Source: Archangium primigenium (GTDB lineage Bacteria > Myxococcota > Myxococcia > Myxococcales > Myxococcaceae). From it: a stretch of 64,000 nt of DNA. The DNA lies in assembly GCF_016904885.1 (NCBI RefSeq), contig NZ_JADWYI010000001.1:8179224-8243223 (forward strand), in the 5' to 3' direction. Below, piece after piece: positions 45,072 through 55,600 of the stretch. A program made the position numbers and the translations under genes. How positions within the stretch are numbered: the first letter of the stretch is position 1; each line of letters starts with the position of its first letter. Below the pieces are notes generated by a model that was given only the letters and a program-made list of their open reading frames with translations, was not told the DNA's origin and did not search any database.

Positions 45072-45926
45072 TTACGCCACGCCCTGCTCGTCCGCCGGAC
45101 GCTCGTCGAGGTCGCCCTCGTCCTCGTCCGTCTCCTCCAGGAGCGTCAGGGCCGGCGGCGCGGCGCCCGCCTTGCGCGTGGCGAGCCGGTGGCGCATCAC
45201 CAGGGCCGACTCCACGAGGCCGTAGGCGAGGTAGGCGAACGAATAGGCCACGAGCACGTAGGCCGGGTGGAAGCGCGAGCCGATGAGCACGCCGCCGGTC
45301 AGCATCGCGCCCAGCACGAGCACGGCGCGCGGCGACAGGCGCAGGTCCTTGAAGGTGCGGTAGCGCACCGTGGACACCATGAGGAGCGAGAGCACGACCG
45401 ACGCCACGGCCACGGGGCCCCGGGCCGCGTCGGACAACACCTCGCCCCCCGTCGCGGCGTGGTGGGCGATGATCATCGACACGAGCACGCTGGCGGCCAG
45501 CGGGATGGGCAGACCCACGAAGAAGTTGCCGCCGCCGCCGCTCGGGCTGCGCATGGCGATGACGTTGAAGCGCGCCAGCCGCAGCGCGCCGCACGCGGCG
45601 AAGGCGAAGGCGAGGAACAGGCCCAGGAAGCCCATGGGCTCGAATGCCCACTTGTAGATGAGCAGGGCGGGCGCGGCGCCGAACGACACCACGTCCGCCA
45701 GGCTGTCGAGCTGCATGCCGAAGTCGCTCTGGGTGCGCGTGAGGCGCGCCACCCGGCCATCACAGCCATCGAAGAACATGGCGAAGAGGATGGCCAGCGA
45801 GGCCTGGTGCAGCTGGGCGGGGCCCACCTCCGCCCCCGCGCACAGGGTCATGGCATAGAAGCCACACAGGATGGACGTCACCGTGAAGAGATTGGGGAGA
45901 ACAAACAACAGTTTGCGCGGTCTCAT
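45072..45926 (-). CDS. pssA: CDP-diacylglycerol--serine O-phosphatidyltransferase
   Basis: A 284-residue CDP-alcohol phosphatidyltransferase that makes phosphatidylserine. The signature D-G-x2-A-R-x8-G-x3-D-x3-D reads FDGCDGRVARLTRTQSDFGM followed by QLDSLADVVSFG. FTVTSILCGFYAM opens helix 1 and several more helices follow. The C-terminal 30 residues are acidic and non-conserved. Start ATG at 45926. With plsY and plsC it makes three phospholipid-synthesis genes in the window. Confidence 0.9.
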   Translation of the reverse strand: MRPRKLLFVLPNLFTVTSILCGFYAMTLCAGAEVGPAQLHQASLAILFAMFFDGCDGRVARLTRTQSDFGMQLDSLADVVSFGAAPALLIYKWAFEPMGFLGLFLAFAFAACGALRLARFNVIAMRSPSGGGGNFFVGLPIPLAASVLVSMIIAHHAATGGEVLSDAARGPVAVASVVLSLLMVSTVRYRTFKDLRLSPRAVLVLGAMLTGGVLIGSRFHPAYVLVAYSFAYLAYGLVESALVMRHRLATRKAGAAPPALTLLEETDEDEGDLDERPADEQGVA

Positions 45927-46031
45927 CAGGTGTATCCCGCCTCCTGTGTCGGCCAGTGGCCGTTCGGGTGAAAGCCGAACGAGAACGGATCATATCAGGG
46001 TTTTATTTGCCCCATTCAGGCCGGAGGGATG

Positions 46032-47153
46032 ATGGACGCGGTGCGTTGGACTCCGTGGGTGCTCGGCGCGGTGCTCGTCCTGGGGGCGCTCAACCTCCTG
46101 TGGATCGCGGCCGTGCGCTGGTGGTACCGCCTGCGCACCCCGCCTCCCGAGTTGCTCCGGGCGCGGTGTCAGGACGGCTGGGAGCTGACGGTGTACTTCC
46201 GGCGCGCGGCCCAGCGGCGCTACGAGGAGCCCGTGCTGCTGTGCCATGGGCTCGCCGCCAACCGCTACACCTTCGATTTCGAGCCCCCCTATTCGCTCTC
46301 GCACGCGCTCGCGGAGGCGGGCTTCGACTGCTTCATCGTCGAGTGGCGGGGCATCGGCGGCTCGCGGCCCCCGCCCCGGGGCCGACGCTGGCCGGACGTC
46401 ACCGTGGACGACATCGTCGCCCAGGACGGGCCGGCGCTCATCGACCTGGCGCTCGCCCGCACGGGTGCCCGGCGGGCCTTCTGGGTGGGCCACTCGCTCG
46501 GTGGGCTGGTGGGCTACGCGGTGGCCCAGGGCGCGCACGCGGACAAGCTCGCGGGCCTGCTCGCGCTGGGCGCGCCGGTGTTCTTCCCGCCGGATCGGCT
46601 CATCCGCCAGCTCATCCACGCGGGCAACCGGGCCTCGTGGCCACGGGGCCTGCGCAACGAGTGGCTCAGCCGCACCCTGGCGCCCTTCCTCGGCTACGTC
46701 ACCCTGCCCCTGTCCGACGTCATCATCAACCCCAAGCACATCCCCCCGGCCATCCAGCGCAAGGTCTACGCGAACATGATGGCGTCCATGAGCCGCAACG
46801 TGCTGCGGCAGTTCCGCGATTGGATCGACCATGACGCGTTCCGCTCGTTCGACGGGAGCGTGGACTGGCGCGCGGGGCTGTCGGGGCTCACCCTGCCCGT
46901 GCTGGTGATGGGCGGCAGTCAGGACAGGCTCGCGCCCCCCAAGAACCTGCGCGCGCAGTTCGAGCTGGTGGGCTCGCCGGACAAGCACCTGTACATCTTC
47001 GGCTGCGAGCGGGGGGACAAGATGGACTACGGGCATGGGGACCTGCTCTTCGGCACGGGCGTCGCGCAGGAGGTGCACCAGGAGGTGCGCACCTGGCTCG
47101 CGTCCCATGCCACGCCGTGGACAGAGCCGGCCGAGGCGCCGACCTCAGCGTGA
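46032..47153 (+). CDS. Membrane-anchored alpha/beta hydrolase
   Basis: A 373-residue protein. An N-terminal hydrophobic helix (about 10-28) anchors it to the membrane. The alpha/beta-hydrolase core has the oxyanion HG in LLCHGLAANRYTF, the nucleophile in VGHSLGGLVGYA, Asp in GGSQDRLAPP and His in YGHGDLLFG, so the catalytic triad is intact. It resembles the PHA-depolymerase/PhaC-side alpha/beta hydrolases. Two ATGs at 46029 and 46032 share GGAGGG just upstream; 46032 gives the better spacing. The substrate is unknown. It overlaps the convergent beta-helix lipoprotein gene by nine bases. Confidence 0.8.
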   Translation: MDAVRWTPWVLGAVLVLGALNLLWIAAVRWWYRLRTPPPELLRARCQDGWELTVYFRRAAQRRYEEPVLLCHGLAANRYTFDFEPPYSLSHALAEAGFDCFIVEWRGIGGSRPPPRGRRWPDVTVDDIVAQDGPALIDLALARTGARRAFWVGHSLGGLVGYAVAQGAHADKLAGLLALGAPVFFPPDRLIRQLIHAGNRASWPRGLRNEWLSRTLAPFLGYVTLPLSDVIINPKHIPPAIQRKVYANMMASMSRNVLRQFRDWIDHDAFRSFDGSVDWRAGLSGLTLPVLVMGGSQDRLAPPKNLRAQFELVGSPDKHLYIFGCERGDKMDYGHGDLLFGTGVAQEVHQEVRTWLASHATPWTEPAEAPTSA

Positions 47154-48575
47154 GGCCTCGCCCACGCAGGGCACGGCGGGCCCCACGAGGCCCTCGCCGA
47201 CCACGCGGTGGAAGGTGACCCGGGTGCCCCCCGTGCAGTCGGCCGCCGCGGCGAGGCCTCCGGCGTTGCGCTCCGCCACGAGCCCGTCCGCGTGCAAGAC
47301 GCCGTTCTCCAACACCACGAGCGCGGGGCCCTGGGCGTCCTGGACGCGGAGCCGCTCGGCGGAGACGCGCGCGAGGGTCTCGCTCCACACGCCCGCTTCG
47401 TGGCACGCCTCCAGCGAGGCGTCGCGCAGCACCACCCGCGCGCCCTGGGCCGCCAGCACGCCCACGCCCGCCGCGCCCCGCACCACGAGCCCCCGGGCCT
47501 CCACGTCCACGTCGCGCAGGTGCAGCCCGTCTCCGGAGTCGCCCTCGCGCGAGGTCAGCCCGGTGAACAGGGCGCGCGACAGCCGCACGGTGCCGCGCGT
47601 GGCGGTGAGGCCATAGGCCTCCGCGTCCTCGACCCGGAGGCCGCGCAGCACCGTGTCCGAGCCCACCAGGGACACGGCGCCGAAGTTGCCGCTGCCGCGC
47701 ACCCGCGTGTCCACCAGCTCGCCCCGCGCGCCCACGAGCGACACGCCCGCGCGCACCGCGCCCAGCGAGGTGAGGCCCCGCGTCTCCAGGGTGCCCTGGA
47801 GGGCCTGGACGCCATACTCGTGTCCGGTGACGGTGACGTCCTCGAGCCGCAGCGTGCCGTGATCCACGAAGAGCCCCACCTCCGGGCCGGGCGTCACCGT
47901 CACCTGTCGCAGGACCACCCGCCCCCGGGACTGGTGGAGCCCCGTGGCCGCGCCCTCCACGCGCAGCGCCTCCCCGTCCACCTCGGCGTCACGTGCCTCC
48001 AGGGCGCGCCGGAAGGCCCCCGTGAAGACGGTGTCCCGCACCCGCGCGCGCGCCCCGTCGATGCGCAGGCCCACCGTCCCCGGACCGCCCGCCTCGAAGC
48101 GGCTCCCCTCCACCGTCAGGTCCCCCGCCCCCATCGACACGCCGCCCTCGCGCTGCCCCTGAAAGCGCACCGCCTCCAGGCGCATCCCGCCCGCGGCCTC
48201 CAGGCCCCACGCGCCGCCCTGGAGCGTCAGGCCCCGCAGGAGCGCGCCTCCGGCGGCCCGCACCACCGGCCCCTCGCCGCCCCCCACGAGCACCGCGCCC
48301 TCGCCCACCACCTCCGCCCCGGCCGGCAGCACGAAGGGACCCGGGTAGGCGCCCGGCGCCAGATGGATGCGCGGGGGCCGCGGCCCGTCGGCCCGCGCCA
48401 GGGCCTCGGCCAGCGAGCGCCAGGGCCGCGTCCGGGAGCCCTCTCCGGCCTCACCCCGTGTGCCGTCCACCCACACCTCGGGCCCCGGGCCGGGGCGATC
48501 GGGCGGGGAGGCGTCCTTCCGGGAGGAGCAGGCCAGCGGCAGCAGGCAGGCGATCAGCAGGAGCGCACGGTTCAT
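47145..48575 (-). CDS. Lipoprotein with right-handed parallel beta-helix
   Basis: A 476-residue lipoprotein (lipobox LPLAC, Cys16). After a DUF1565-like opening ([39 protein letters not shown]) it consists of about 14-15 short repeats of 20-25 residues, of the form G-x-x-L-x-G-x-x-x-x-G-x-x-V-x-G (for example [20 protein letters not shown] and [20 protein letters not shown]). This is typical of pectate-lyase-like beta-helices. No Asp-rich catalytic site is apparent. The C-terminus has two cysteines (AADCTGG, AVPCVGE). Likely a surface-exposed binding or structural protein; partner unknown. Confidence 0.75.
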   Translation of the reverse strand: MNRALLLIACLLPLACSSRKDASPPDRPGPGPEVWVDGTRGEAGEGSRTRPWRSLAEALARADGPRPPRIHLAPGAYPGPFVLPAGAEVVGEGAVLVGGGEGPVVRAAGGALLRGLTLQGGAWGLEAAGGMRLEAVRFQGQREGGVSMGAGDLTVEGSRFEAGGPGTVGLRIDGARARVRDTVFTGAFRRALEARDAEVDGEALRVEGAATGLHQSRGRVVLRQVTVTPGPEVGLFVDHGTLRLEDVTVTGHEYGVQALQGTLETRGLTSLGAVRAGVSLVGARGELVDTRVRGSGNFGAVSLVGSDTVLRGLRVEDAEAYGLTATRGTVRLSRALFTGLTSREGDSGDGLHLRDVDVEARGLVVRGAAGVGVLAAQGARVVLRDASLEACHEAGVWSETLARVSAERLRVQDAQGPALVVLENGVLHADGLVAERNAGGLAAAADCTGGTRVTFHRVVGEGLVGPAVPCVGEASR

Positions 48576-48902
48576 GGGTCCCCCAGCCTACGGCCAGCCC
48601 CGGTCCCAAGTCCCGTCCGGATCAGACCGGCCGCGCAAGGGATCGAAATGACAAAGAAAACCGTCGCCAATCGATCACATCCACCCCTCCGGACTGTCTG
48701 CTTGAAAGCCGTGCAACGGCACACACGCCACGTATGTCCTCGGGGTTTTCTAGAGGAGACAGGCCCCCCGTCAAATTCCTCACATCCCGCGCACGGGGCC
48801 GATCTACCGGGCCCGCAACCCCTGTCAGCGTTGACAGGCAAAAGAGCGATTTGCTACCAACCTCTGGCTTTCGCAGTTCAACGTGGCGTGGAGGAGTAGC
48901 GG
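48576..48902 (+). other. 327-base intergenic region before the HU gene
   Basis: No ORF of convincing character. It is less GC-rich than its flanks (for example GAAATGACAAAGAAAACC at 48645-48662 and TTTTCTAGAGGAGACAGG around 48745). It carries the probable hup promoter at its end. I see no tRNA-like or riboswitch-like fold, but a small RNA is not excluded. Confidence 0.5.
48831..48860 (+). promoter_or_regulatory. Candidate sigma-70 promoter for the HU gene
   Basis: A perfect -35 TTGACA (48831-48836) with an 18-base spacer to TACCAA (48855-48860), 43 bases before the ATG. A GGAGGAG ribosome-binding site lies at 48890-48896. Confidence 0.55.
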
Positions 48903-49172
48903 ATGACCAAGGCAGAGCTCGTGGAGGTGGTGGCGGCGCAGTCGCGGCTGACGAAGAAGTCGGCGGCGGAGATTCTCGACATCGTCTTCGCCAACATCGG
49001 CAAGGCGGTGAAGAAGGACCAGCGCTTCAGCTACCCCGGCTTCGGCACCTGGTCGGTCCGCTCGCGCAAGGCGCGGAAGATCCGCAACCCCCAGACCAAC
49101 GAGATGATGAAGCTCAAGGCGAGCAAGACCGTGGGCTTCCGCCCCGCCAAGGAGCTGAAGAACTCGCTGTAG
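48903..49172 (+). CDS. HU-family DNA-binding protein
   Basis: An 89-residue nucleoid protein of standard length. The start [21 protein letters not shown], the dimer-core [18 protein letters not shown] and the DNA-binding arm [23 protein letters not shown] are typical; the arm holds the conserved RNPQT with a kink Pro. The tail PAKELKNSL is short. Its own promoter and a strong ribosome-binding site are visible, as expected for an abundant protein. Note the contrast with the Obg tail, which carries the lysine-rich type of extension. Confidence 0.96.
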   Translation: MTKAELVEVVAAQSRLTKKSAAEILDIVFANIGKAVKKDQRFSYPGFGTWSVRSRKARKIRNPQTNEMMKLKASKTVGFRPAKELKNSL

Positions 49173-49212
49173 AGGGCCCAGGCGCTCGCGCCGCGCGAGG
49201 GGCCGTCCACCG

Positions 49213-49241
49213 GGGGCGTCGTCCGCTAGGGACGGCGCCCC
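49213..49241. terminator. Bidirectional stem-loop between HU and the M23 gene
   Basis: GGGGCGTCGTCC (49213-49224) pairs with GGACGGCGCCCC (49230-49241) with one wobble and a five-base loop; the M23 stop codon is in the loop. Shared between convergent ends. There is no long T-run. Confidence 0.55.
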
Positions 49242-50239
49242 TGTGTCATGTAGGGGCCCACGGGCGCCACGCGCTGGACGAACGCGGGCTCCTCGCCCGA
49301 GTCGGTGGGGCCCAGCTCGTCGAGCGGATCCACCGGCACGCCGTCCTTCCACAGCTCGAAGTGCAGGTGGACGCCGGTGGCCAGGCCCGTGCGGCCAGCC
49401 GCGCCCACCACGTCCCCCTGCTCCACCACGTCCCCGACCACCACCAGCACCCGCGACAGGTGGCTGTAGCGGGTGGTGATGTCCCCGTCGTGCTGGAGGA
49501 TGACCTGGTTGCCGTGGCCCCCGGCCGGCCCGGCGCGCAGGACGACGCCCGGGGACGAGGCCGTCACGAGCTGGCCCGCCTTGGCCGCCAGGTCCAGGCC
49601 CTGATGGTCGCGCTCGGTGCCGAGGATGGGGTGCAGGCGGCTGCCGAAGACGCTGGTGACGACGACGGGATCCACGGGCCAGGCGAAGCGGTTCGACTGG
49701 AGCGACGTCGAGCGGCGGGCGGCCCGCGCCTGCAGCCGCCGCAGCTCCGCCATGCGCGTGGCGAGCGCGTCCATGCGCGCGAGCACCGCGTCGGCCAGGT
49801 CCGCGGGGATGTCCCCGTAGAGGCGCGCGTCCAGCTCCAGCTCGGACTCCAGGGTCGTGCGGGTGCGCACCACGTCCAGCGAGGACGTCCTGGGCACGGG
49901 CGCGCGCAGGAAGACGTCCAGCCACGTGTTGATCTCCCGCCAGTTGACCACCTGGGCGTCGGGCATGGGGCTGCCCTGGACCACGTCCTGGCGGGTCGCG
50001 CGCGCCAGGGTGACGAAGTGCTCCAGGGCCTGGCGCAGCTCGGGGGAGTCGAGCCCGTCTCCCTCGGCGGTGAGCCGGGATGGGGGCGCGGAGCGCACGG
50101 AGGCCGACGGCGCCTCGTCACCCGTGGGATAGGGCGCGGGGTCCGAGTACAACTCGTCGAAGCTCATCTTCTGCCGCGCGGCCGGAACGACACAGGCCGA
50201 CGACAGGGCGAGCCACAGGAGGGGAACGAGACGGCGCAA
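49226..50239 (-). CDS. M23-family metallopeptidase lipoprotein
   Basis: A 337-residue lipoprotein (LSSAC, Cys16) with a TTG start at 50239. An N-terminal helical region (to about 200) precedes a C-terminal M23 (LytM-type) domain with the zinc motifs [10 protein letters not shown] (H-x3-D) and HLHFELW (HxH), intact, so it is probably an active peptidoglycan endopeptidase. Its placement convergent with HU is incidental. The TTG start, not preceded by a clear ribosome-binding site, means the true start could be elsewhere, but the lipobox needs this N-terminus. Confidence 0.85.
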   Translation of the reverse strand: MRRLVPLLWLALSSACVVPAARQKMSFDELYSDPAPYPTGDEAPSASVRSAPPSRLTAEGDGLDSPELRQALEHFVTLARATRQDVVQGSPMPDAQVVNWREINTWLDVFLRAPVPRTSSLDVVRTRTTLESELELDARLYGDIPADLADAVLARMDALATRMAELRRLQARAARRSTSLQSNRFAWPVDPVVVTSVFGSRLHPILGTERDHQGLDLAAKAGQLVTASSPGVVLRAGPAGGHGNQVILQHDGDITTRYSHLSRVLVVVGDVVEQGDVVGAAGRTGLATGVHLHFELWKDGVPVDPLDELGPTDSGEEPAFVQRVAPVGPYMTQGRRP

Positions 50240-50269
50240 GGACTCGGGAGTCTACCAGGGCCCCGGGAA

Positions 50270-51298
50270 TCAGCCAGCCAGCCCCTGGCGCACGCGCCGC
50301 AGCACCTCGTCGATGTCCGCCGCCGAGACGTCCAGGTGGGTGACCAGGCGCACCGCGCGCGGGCTGGAGCCCGTGGCGCCCACGAGCACTCCCTGGGCCG
50401 CCAGCCGAGCGACCGACTCGGCCTGCGGGGCGGCGAACTCGGCGACGACCATGTTCGTCTCCACCTGCCGCGGGTCCACCGTCACGCCGGGCACTTCGGC
50501 GAGGCCCGCCGCGAGCCGCCGCGCCAGGGCATGGTCCTCGGCGAGCCGCTCCACGTGGTGCTCCAGGGCGTACAGCGCGCCGGCGGCGAGCACGCCCACC
50601 TGGCGCATGGCCCCGCCCAGCCGCTTGCGCAGCCGCCGGGCCTCGGCGATGAGCGCGCGCGAGCCCACGATGGCCGAGCCCGCCGGCGCGCCCAGGCCCT
50701 TGGAGAAGCACACCGCCGTGGTGTCCGTGAGCGAGGCCCAGGCGGACGCGGGCACTCCCGCGGCCACCGCGGCGTTGAAGAGCCGCGCGCCGTCCAGGTG
50801 CACCGCGAGGCCCGCCGCGCGCCCCGCCTCCACCACCGCGCGGAAGCGCTCCAGGGGCCACACCTTGCCGCCGCCCCGGTTGTGGGTGTTCTCCAGGGAC
50901 ACCAGCCGCGAGCGCGGCCCGATGAAGTCCGTGCGCACCGCCGCCGTCACCTGCTCGGGGGAAAACACGCCCCGCTCCCCCTCCAGGGGCGCGGGCTGCA
51001 CGCCCCACAAGCCCGCCAGGGCGCCGCTCTCGTAGTGGATGATGTGGCTGCCCCCCTCGGCCAGCACCTCGTCACCCAGGCGGCAGTGCAGCCCCATGGC
51101 GATCTGGTTGGCCTGCGTGCCCGTGGGCACGAAGAGCGCCGCTTCCAGGCCCAGCAGCTCGGCGACACGCTCCTCGAGCCGACGGGCCGTGGGGTCCTCG
51201 CCGTAGATGTCGTCGCCCACGTCCGCCTCCGCGATGGCGCGGCGCATGGCCGGGGTGGGCTTGGTCACGGTGTCGGAGCGCAGATCGATGGTCTTCAT
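50270..51298 (-). CDS. ltaE: Low-specificity L-threonine aldolase
   Basis: A 342-residue PLP enzyme splitting threonine/allo-threonine to glycine and acetaldehyde. Starts [19 protein letters not shown] at the ATG at 51298. [25 protein letters not shown] and the PLP-Lys200 in [13 protein letters not shown] are typical. The second substrate-binding portion follows, with ETNMVVAEF near the end. The gene is divergent from nth with a 94-base gap. The stop lies 30 bases upstream of the M23 gene start, so they may share a transcript. Confidence 0.9.
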   Translation of the reverse strand: MKTIDLRSDTVTKPTPAMRRAIAEADVGDDIYGEDPTARRLEERVAELLGLEAALFVPTGTQANQIAMGLHCRLGDEVLAEGGSHIIHYESGALAGLWGVQPAPLEGERGVFSPEQVTAAVRTDFIGPRSRLVSLENTHNRGGGKVWPLERFRAVVEAGRAAGLAVHLDGARLFNAAVAAGVPASAWASLTDTTAVCFSKGLGAPAGSAIVGSRALIAEARRLRKRLGGAMRQVGVLAAGALYALEHHVERLAEDHALARRLAAGLAEVPGVTVDPRQVETNMVVAEFAAPQAESVARLAAQGVLVGATGSSPRAVRLVTHLDVSAADIDEVLRRVRQGLAG

Positions 51299-51392
51299 GG
51301 AGTCCTCGGACAGGGTGTCCTGGGAGGTCGTGGAAACTGCTTTACTGCCCAGGTCGCGCTGGCGTACAGCGCCTCCCGTGGCACGTGAAACG

Positions 51393-52061
51393 ATGGAGTC
51401 GAAGCGGCAGCGGGCGGTGGAGGTGGTGGAGCGGCTGGAGCGCTCCATGCCGGACGTGCGCATCGAGTTGGATTATCGCACGCCGCTGGAGTTGCTGGTG
51501 GCCGTCATCCTGTCCGCCCAGTGCACGGACAAGCGGGTGAACCTCGTCACCCCCGCCCTCTTCGCGCGCTTCCCGGACGCGGCCGCCTACGCCCGCGCGA
51601 GCGTGGAGGAGGTGGAGCCCTTCATCCAGTCTTGTGGCCTGTACCGCGCCAAGGCGAAGAACATCGTGGCGGCGGCGCGCGCCCTGCTGGCCGAGCATGG
51701 CGGCGAGGTGCCCCACGCGCGCGCCGCGCTGGCGACACTGCCGGGCGTGGGCAACAAGACCGCGGGCGTGGTGTGCATGCACCTGGGCGGCGACGAGGCC
51801 TTCCCCGTGGACACCCACGTCAAACGCCTGGCCTTCCGGCTGGGCTTCACCCGGCACACGGCGCCGGACAAGGTGGAGGAGGACCTGTGCCGCCTCTTGC
51901 CCTCGCCCCGGTGGATGAAGGGGCATCAACTGCTCGTGTGGCATGGGCGGCGCACGTGCTTCGCGCGCTCGCCCGCGTGCGAGCGCTGCACCGTGGCGGA
52001 GCTGTGCCCGAAGAAGGGCGTGAAGCTCAAGCCGTCGGACGCGACTCGCGAGACGTCTTGA
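51393..52061 (+). CDS. nth: Endonuclease III
   Basis: A 222-residue DNA glycosylase/AP lyase for oxidised pyrimidines. HhH motif LPGVGNKTAGVV with catalytic Lys122, and catalytic Asp140 in FPVDTHVKR. The [4Fe-4S] cluster C-x6-C-x2-C-x5-C reads Cys189, Cys196, Cys199, Cys205. ATG 51393 is preferred; GTG 51378 is an alternative. Its last 35 bases overlap the convergent def gene, the tail PSDATRETS being unimportant for the fold. Confidence 0.95.
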   Translation: MESKRQRAVEVVERLERSMPDVRIELDYRTPLELLVAVILSAQCTDKRVNLVTPALFARFPDAAAYARASVEEVEPFIQSCGLYRAKAKNIVAAARALLAEHGGEVPHARAALATLPGVGNKTAGVVCMHLGGDEAFPVDTHVKRLAFRLGFTRHTAPDKVEEDLCRLLPSPRWMKGHQLLVWHGRRTCFARSPACERCTVAELCPKKGVKLKPSDATRETS

Positions 52062-52548
52062 CGCGCTTCATCCGCTTGCGGATGAGCTCGCGCTTGAGCG
52101 ACGACACGTGGTCCACGTAGACGATGCCGTCGAGGTGATCCACCTCGTGCTGCACGGCGATCGCCAGGAGGTCGTCACACACGAGCGTCTGCTCCTGCCC
52201 CTCGGCATCCAGGTAGCGCACCGCCACCTTCGCCGCGCGCTCCACGTCCTCGCCCTCGCCGGGAATGGACAGGCAGCCCTCGTTGAAGACCACCTTGCCC
52301 TCCAGGGAGATGATCTCCGGGTTGATCATCGCCAGCGGCTGGATCTCCGGCTGGCGCGAGCGGCAGTCCAGGACGATCACCCGCTGCAGCACGCCCACCT
52401 GCGGCGCCGCGAGGCCCACGCCCTCGGCGGCGTACATCGTCTCGAACATGTCGCGCACGAGCGCCCGGGTGGCGTCGTCCACGCGGGCCACCGGCCGGGC
52501 CTTCTGCTTGAGGGTGGGATGGGGCCAGATGAGGATTTCGCGAACCAT
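52027..52548 (-). CDS. def: Peptide deformylase
   Basis: A 173-residue metalloenzyme that removes the formyl group from nascent N-termini. The three motifs GVGLAAPQ (43-50), EGCLS (90-94, metal Cys92) and QHEVDHLDG (133-141, His134, Glu135, His138) are intact. Start ATG at 52548. The last C-terminal residues (KRVKTSRESRPTA) overlap the nth tail. It lies downstream of the priA-coiled-coil gene pair after a 77-base gap and is likely the end of that transcript. Confidence 0.96.
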   Translation of the reverse strand: MVREILIWPHPTLKQKARPVARVDDATRALVRDMFETMYAAEGVGLAAPQVGVLQRVIVLDCRSRQPEIQPLAMINPEIISLEGKVVFNEGCLSIPGEGEDVERAAKVAVRYLDAEGQEQTLVCDDLLAIAVQHEVDHLDGIVYVDHVSSLKRELIRKRMKRVKTSRESRPTA

Positions 52549-52625
52549 GCCGTCCCTCTTAACCCCGACCCGGGCGGACGGGCAACCGCCTCCCGGGACA
52601 GGTCCACCGCGCCGTCCTCCGGGCC

Positions 52626-55600
52626 TCAGTCGCGCAGGCTGCGCGCATACTCCTCACGCAGGCGATCATCCGCGAGCGCCCGGGCCGCCTCGCTCAGCGA
52701 GGTGGCGATCTGCTGGGCGCGGTGCTGGAGCACGGGGTCCGGGTGCCCGGCGAAGCGCAGGGGGTGGAACTCGGCGGACAGCAGCGCGTGGGCGCGCTTG
52801 ACGTCCTCGCCTCCGGCGGTGCGCGCCAGGCCCAGCACGGAGAAGTAGTCCGCGTCCTGGATCTCCTCGAACTTGGACTCCAGGCGGCGCACGTCCAGTT
52901 CGCCCGGCGTGTCGTCATCGGGCTCGGCGGCCTCGGCGGGCCGCACCTGGAGCAGGCCCAACGCCTGCCCGAGCCCGAGCGCCCGCAGGGCGGTGTCCTG
53001 GGGCAGCCCCGCGCCCAGCACGAGCTGCTCGATCGTCTGCTCGCCATCCACCTCGGCCAGCAGCCGCGACTCGCGCGAGGACAGGCCGAAGGTGTCGGGC
53101 TCGGGCTCGGCGCCCAGGCGGAAGACGCCCGCGCGCAGTCCCCCGGCGAGCGACAGGAAGGCCTCGGCCGAGACCCGATCGCGCAGCGCCTCGGTCAGCA
53201 GGTGCAACAGGGGCCGGGTGGACGCGGCGAGGGCCACCTCGTGCGGCGGCGCCTCCTCCACGAGCCGGTAGAGCGACGCGTCCTCGGCAAGCGCGTCCAG
53301 GGCCACCTGCTCGGTGTAGCGCTGCACGAGCGGGATGACCTCGGTCTCGCGCACGTAGCCCCGGCCCCGCATGGCCTCGAGGAGCGCGGTGTTGGAGGTG
53401 CCCCGCACGAGCCGCAACTCGTTCGCCTGGCGCGCGTCGATGAGCCCATCGGCCCGCGCGCGATCGACCAGCGACTCCTCCGGCGCCGAGGACATGGCGC
53501 CCACGAGCGCGCCGTCCCGCAGCCACAACACCCGCAGGGCCCGGGCGCCCTTGAGCTCGAAGCGGACCTGGATCCGCGCCTCGCGCAGCCGGATGACGAG
53601 CCGCGCCAGCCCCTCGCCATTCACGCTGCCCCCGCGGGGGATGTCCACCGCGGGGCCCTCGGGGGCCTGGAAGGTGATGAGCGCGGCACGGGCGCGGGCC
53701 GCCAGGTCCGCCGTCTCGGCCTCGGCGCGGGTGATGGCCGCCTCGGTCTCCGCGCGCACCCGGGCCACCGTCGCCTCCGCCTCGCGCAGCACCCGCGCCT
53801 CGGCCTCCTGGTGGGCGCGCTCGGCCTCGGCCCGCAGCGACTCCAGCCGGACCCGTGCCTCGCGCTCCTCGGTCAGGGCGCGCGCGAGCTGCTCGGCCTC
53901 CGCGCGGGCCGCGTCCAGGAGCCCGCCGCGCTCCGTCAGCGACTCCTCGAGTCGACCGAGCCGCGTCTCCACCTCGACCCGGGCGTGCTTCTCCTCGGCG
54001 GCACGGGACCTCGCCGCGGCGCGCTCCTTCTCCACGCGCTCGATCCGGGCCTCCGCCTCCAGCCGCAGCCGCTCGGTGTTCACCGCCCGCGTCTCCGCGT
54101 CCACCCGCGCCCGCTCCAGCTCCTCGGCTTGCGCCTCCACCGCGCCCAGCGCCTTCACCGCGTTCTCGACCTGCCCCTCCAGCTCTCCCCGCAGCCGCTC
54201 GGCCTTGGCCAGTCGCTTGTCCGCCTCGTCGGCGCGCTCCTGGAGCGCGGCGCGGGCCTGGGTCAGGCGCTCGTTGCGCGCCTCCTGTTCCACCCGCAGC
54301 CGCTCGGCGTTCATCGCCCGCGTCTCGGCATCCACCCGCGCTCGCTCCAGCTCCTCCGCCTGGTACTGGAGCTCCGCGTGCGCGCGCTGGAGGCGCTCGA
54401 CCTCGGCCGCCAGCGCCTGACGGGCCTGCTCGGCATGGGCCTCGTGCGCGGCCCGCGCGTGCGCGTGCTCACCGGCCTCGGCCACCGAGGCCTGGCGCAG
54501 CCGCTCGACCTCGGCTTCCCGCTCCGCCTGGGCCTGGCGCAGCCGCTCGACCTCGGCCTCCAGGGCCTGGCGCGTGCCTTCCGCTTCCACCTCCCGCTCC
54601 GCGTGCGTCTGGCGCAGCCGCTCGACCTCGGCCTCCCGCTCGGCGTGGGCCTGACGCAGCCGCTCGACCTCGGCCTCCAGGGCCTGGCGCGTGCCCTCCG
54701 CCTCCGCCTCCCGCTCCGCGTGGGCCTGACGCAGCCGCTCGACCTCGGCCTCCAGGGCCTGGCGCGTGCCCTCCGCCTCCGCCTCCCGCTCGGCGTGCGT
54801 CTGGCGCAGGTGCTCGAGCTCGGCCTCCAGGGCCCGGCGCGTGCCGTCCACCTCGGCATGCGTCTGGCGCAACCGATCGACCTCGGCCTCCAGGGACCGG
54901 TGCGCGCCCTCCGCCTCCGCGTCCCGCTCGGTGTGCGTCTGGATCAGCCGCGCGACGCGCTCCTCGGACACCTCGCGCAGCCGCTCCAGCTGGTTCTCCA
55001 GCCCGGCGTGCTCGCGCTGCATGCGCTCGACGCGCTCCTCCAGCTCGGCGCGCAAGAGGGCCTCCGCCTCCGCGCGCGCCTGCGCCTCGCCCCGGGCCTT
55101 CGCCAGGGACTCGGCCCGCGCATGCGCCTCGCCGCGCTCCTGCTCGGCCTTGCCCAGGCGCGTCTCCGAGCGCTGCCGGGCCTTCTCCGCCGCCTCCGCG
55201 CTCAGCTCCAGGCGGGCCCGGGCCCGCGCCTCCGTCTCGGCCTGGGCCTCGGCCCCGGCGCGCGCCTTGTCCGCCGCCTGCGCGCGGGCCTCCGCGTCCG
55301 CGCGCGCCTTCATCTCCAGTTGCACCCGCGCGTCCGCGGTGGAGCGCGCCCGCGCATCCACGTCCGTCGCGCGGCGCTCGGCCTGGGCGCGCGCGTCCGC
55401 CTCGCTCCGCGCCCGCGCTTCCGCCTCGCTCCTCGCCCGCGTCTCGCGCTCCACCTGCTCCTGGAGCGCGCGGCTCCGCGCCTCCTCCTCGCCGCGCGCG
55501 CGTGCCTGCTCCTCGGCCACCGCGGAGAGTCGCTCGCGCAGACCCTCCACCTCGCGCTGGGCCCGGTCCCACTCGGTCCGGAGCGACACGGCGTGGGCCT

